Assembly: GCA_001557505.1 (NCBI GenBank)
Contig: LSAX01000003.1
Location: 4,092,001-4,156,000, forward strand
DNA from: Reticulascus tulasneorum
Lineage: Eukaryota > Ascomycota > Sordariomycetes > Glomerellales > Reticulascaceae
DNA length: 64,000 nt
Direction: 5' to 3'
Made by a program: the position numbers and the translations under genes. This document shows, piece after piece, positions 63,151 to 64,000 of this stretch (position 1 is its first letter; each line of letters opens with the position of its first letter). A model generated the notes under the pieces. It was given only the letters and a program-made list of their open reading frames with translations, was not told the DNA's origin and searched no databases.

Positions 63151-63885
63151 ATGGCTTGTTCAACTAAACTTTCACTTCTTTCGTCCCTCGTTGCGTCAAT
63201 ATTTCGCCTAGGAGAACTCGTGTCGACTCAGTCCATCATGACGAACGTATCTCAACCCGTGCCTCTGCAACCCAATCATAAAATCTACGTTCGGCAAGAC
63301 GTTCCCGGGGTGCCTTGGTATATCTACAACGACCATTGTAACGGATATTATCGTAACCAAAATAGCAACGCAAGTGCCCTCGTTCTTGAACTTGCTGCCC
63401 ATCCAACAAGCGGAGACTTCCGTCTTGGGGGTCAAAAGCTGCAACTTCCCGACCTTTCACAATTGATCGAGAGTTCCGGAACAGAGAACGTTGAATCTTT
63501 GACATGGGAGACATTTGAGGGAATGAACGCTTGGCATCTAGGCTCAAACGAGACGTTGAAAGACTTCCTGGGCTATGCCGCTAGAGCACAGCCCTCGGTC
63601 TTTCACCGCACAGTTAAGTTGGATGGCGAATACGCCTTGCAGCCCTTAGGTGCACAATCTGCCGATAAGGCCTCGAGCAACACGGATAGAGGAATTGAGG
63701 TGGTGATGAAGGTGAAGAGTCTCGTTGGCGCGTCAAGAATGGATGCGAATATGGAGTTAGGGGGTCAGGACAATGTCCCAGATGGTAATGGTGTCTTTCG
63801 AGTTGTTTTGGCAAGCAGTGGGGAAGACGGCAGCGGGTGGAGTATCATTGGTATGGATGGAGTTGAGTGTGCAACGGCATCATGA
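63151..63885 (+). CDS. secreted protein of unknown function (244 aa)
   Basis: Complete single-exon frame. The N-terminus (MACSTKLSLLSSLVASIFRL) is a signal peptide or anchor. The body has even, soluble-protein composition with several N-glycosylation sequons (NVS, NAS, NET), one YYR/YIYNDHCNGYYRN aromatic patch near 60-70, and few cysteines. No catalytic motif is recognisable. It lies about 650 bp downstream of the SH3b-like secreted gene in the same orientation. The frame is long and free of rare interruptions, and no better frame overlaps it, so I believe it is real; its role is unknown. Confidence 0.68.
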   Translation: MACSTKLSLLSSLVASIFRLGELVSTQSIMTNVSQPVPLQPNHKIYVRQDVPGVPWYIYNDHCNGYYRNQNSNASALVLELAAHPTSGDFRLGGQKLQLPDLSQLIESSGTENVESLTWETFEGMNAWHLGSNETLKDFLGYAARAQPSVFHRTVKLDGEYALQPLGAQSADKASSNTDRGIEVVMKVKSLVGASRMDANMELGGQDNVPDGNGVFRVVLASSGEDGSGWSIIGMDGVECATAS

Positions 63886-64000
63886 GAATGATACGGTGGA
63901 ACACCAGACACGGCGTAGAATGCACTATGGTACAATAAATTCTCATCCACACACATCTCCAAATCCAACTCGGTAGAGCTAATGGGCCGAGGGCAAGGTG
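63886..64000. other. right edge, 3' flank
   Basis: Only the 3' flank of the secreted protein gene; no further feature visible before the window ends. Confidence 0.5.

Overview
This window is nuclear DNA of a filamentous ascomycete, most likely Sordariomycetes-like Pezizomycotina. The evidence is short (50-160 nt) GT-AG introns with CTAAC/CTNAY-type branch sites, a Zn2Cys6 transcription factor, a subgroup-C LysM/GH18 chitinase, a Liz1/Dal5-type transporter and an SH3-RasGEF. Species cannot be fixed from sequence alone. All exon boundaries were derived by eye from reading-frame continuity and splice signals, without transcript data.

Left part (1-25 kb). A possible small secreted cysteine peptide lies near 0.4-0.75 kb. 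It is followed by an MFS anion:cation symporter (3.7-5.3 kb, +). Next come a 1331-residue five-exon killer-toxin-like chitinase (6.3-10.5 kb, -), a secreted subtilase (13-16 kb, -), a small secreted cysteine protein with an in-frame TAG or alternative splice acceptor (18.8-19.5 kb, +), a zinc alcohol dehydrogenase (20.3-21.9 kb, +) and a second paralogous subtilase (22.1-25.1 kb, -). The genes are widely spaced and most encode exported proteins.

Middle (25-43.8 kb). A broken ankyrin-repeat gene (26.4-27.4 kb) borders about 16 kb in which no convincing intact gene can be read. A few stretches look like decayed coding or retroelement sequence. This is unusually gene-poor for a fungus.

Right part (43.8-64 kb). 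A conserved SH3-RasGEF (Cdc25-like) is followed by a pyrimidine-rich intergenic region and an UNC93-like membrane protein. Then come a secreted PA/M28-like peptidase homologue, a divergently placed Zn2Cys6 regulator, a secreted alpha/beta-hydrolase, a small Cys-rich protein with an SH3b-like region, and a secreted protein of unknown function.

Working together: housekeeping-type genes (RasGEF, UNC93, transporter, ADH) are interleaved with a secretome-biased set of chitinase, two subtilases, peptidase homologue, esterase and several small secreted proteins. That set would suit degradation of chitin/protein-rich material or interaction with a host or competitor (inference). No tRNA, rRNA, CRISPR or intact transposon was recognised.
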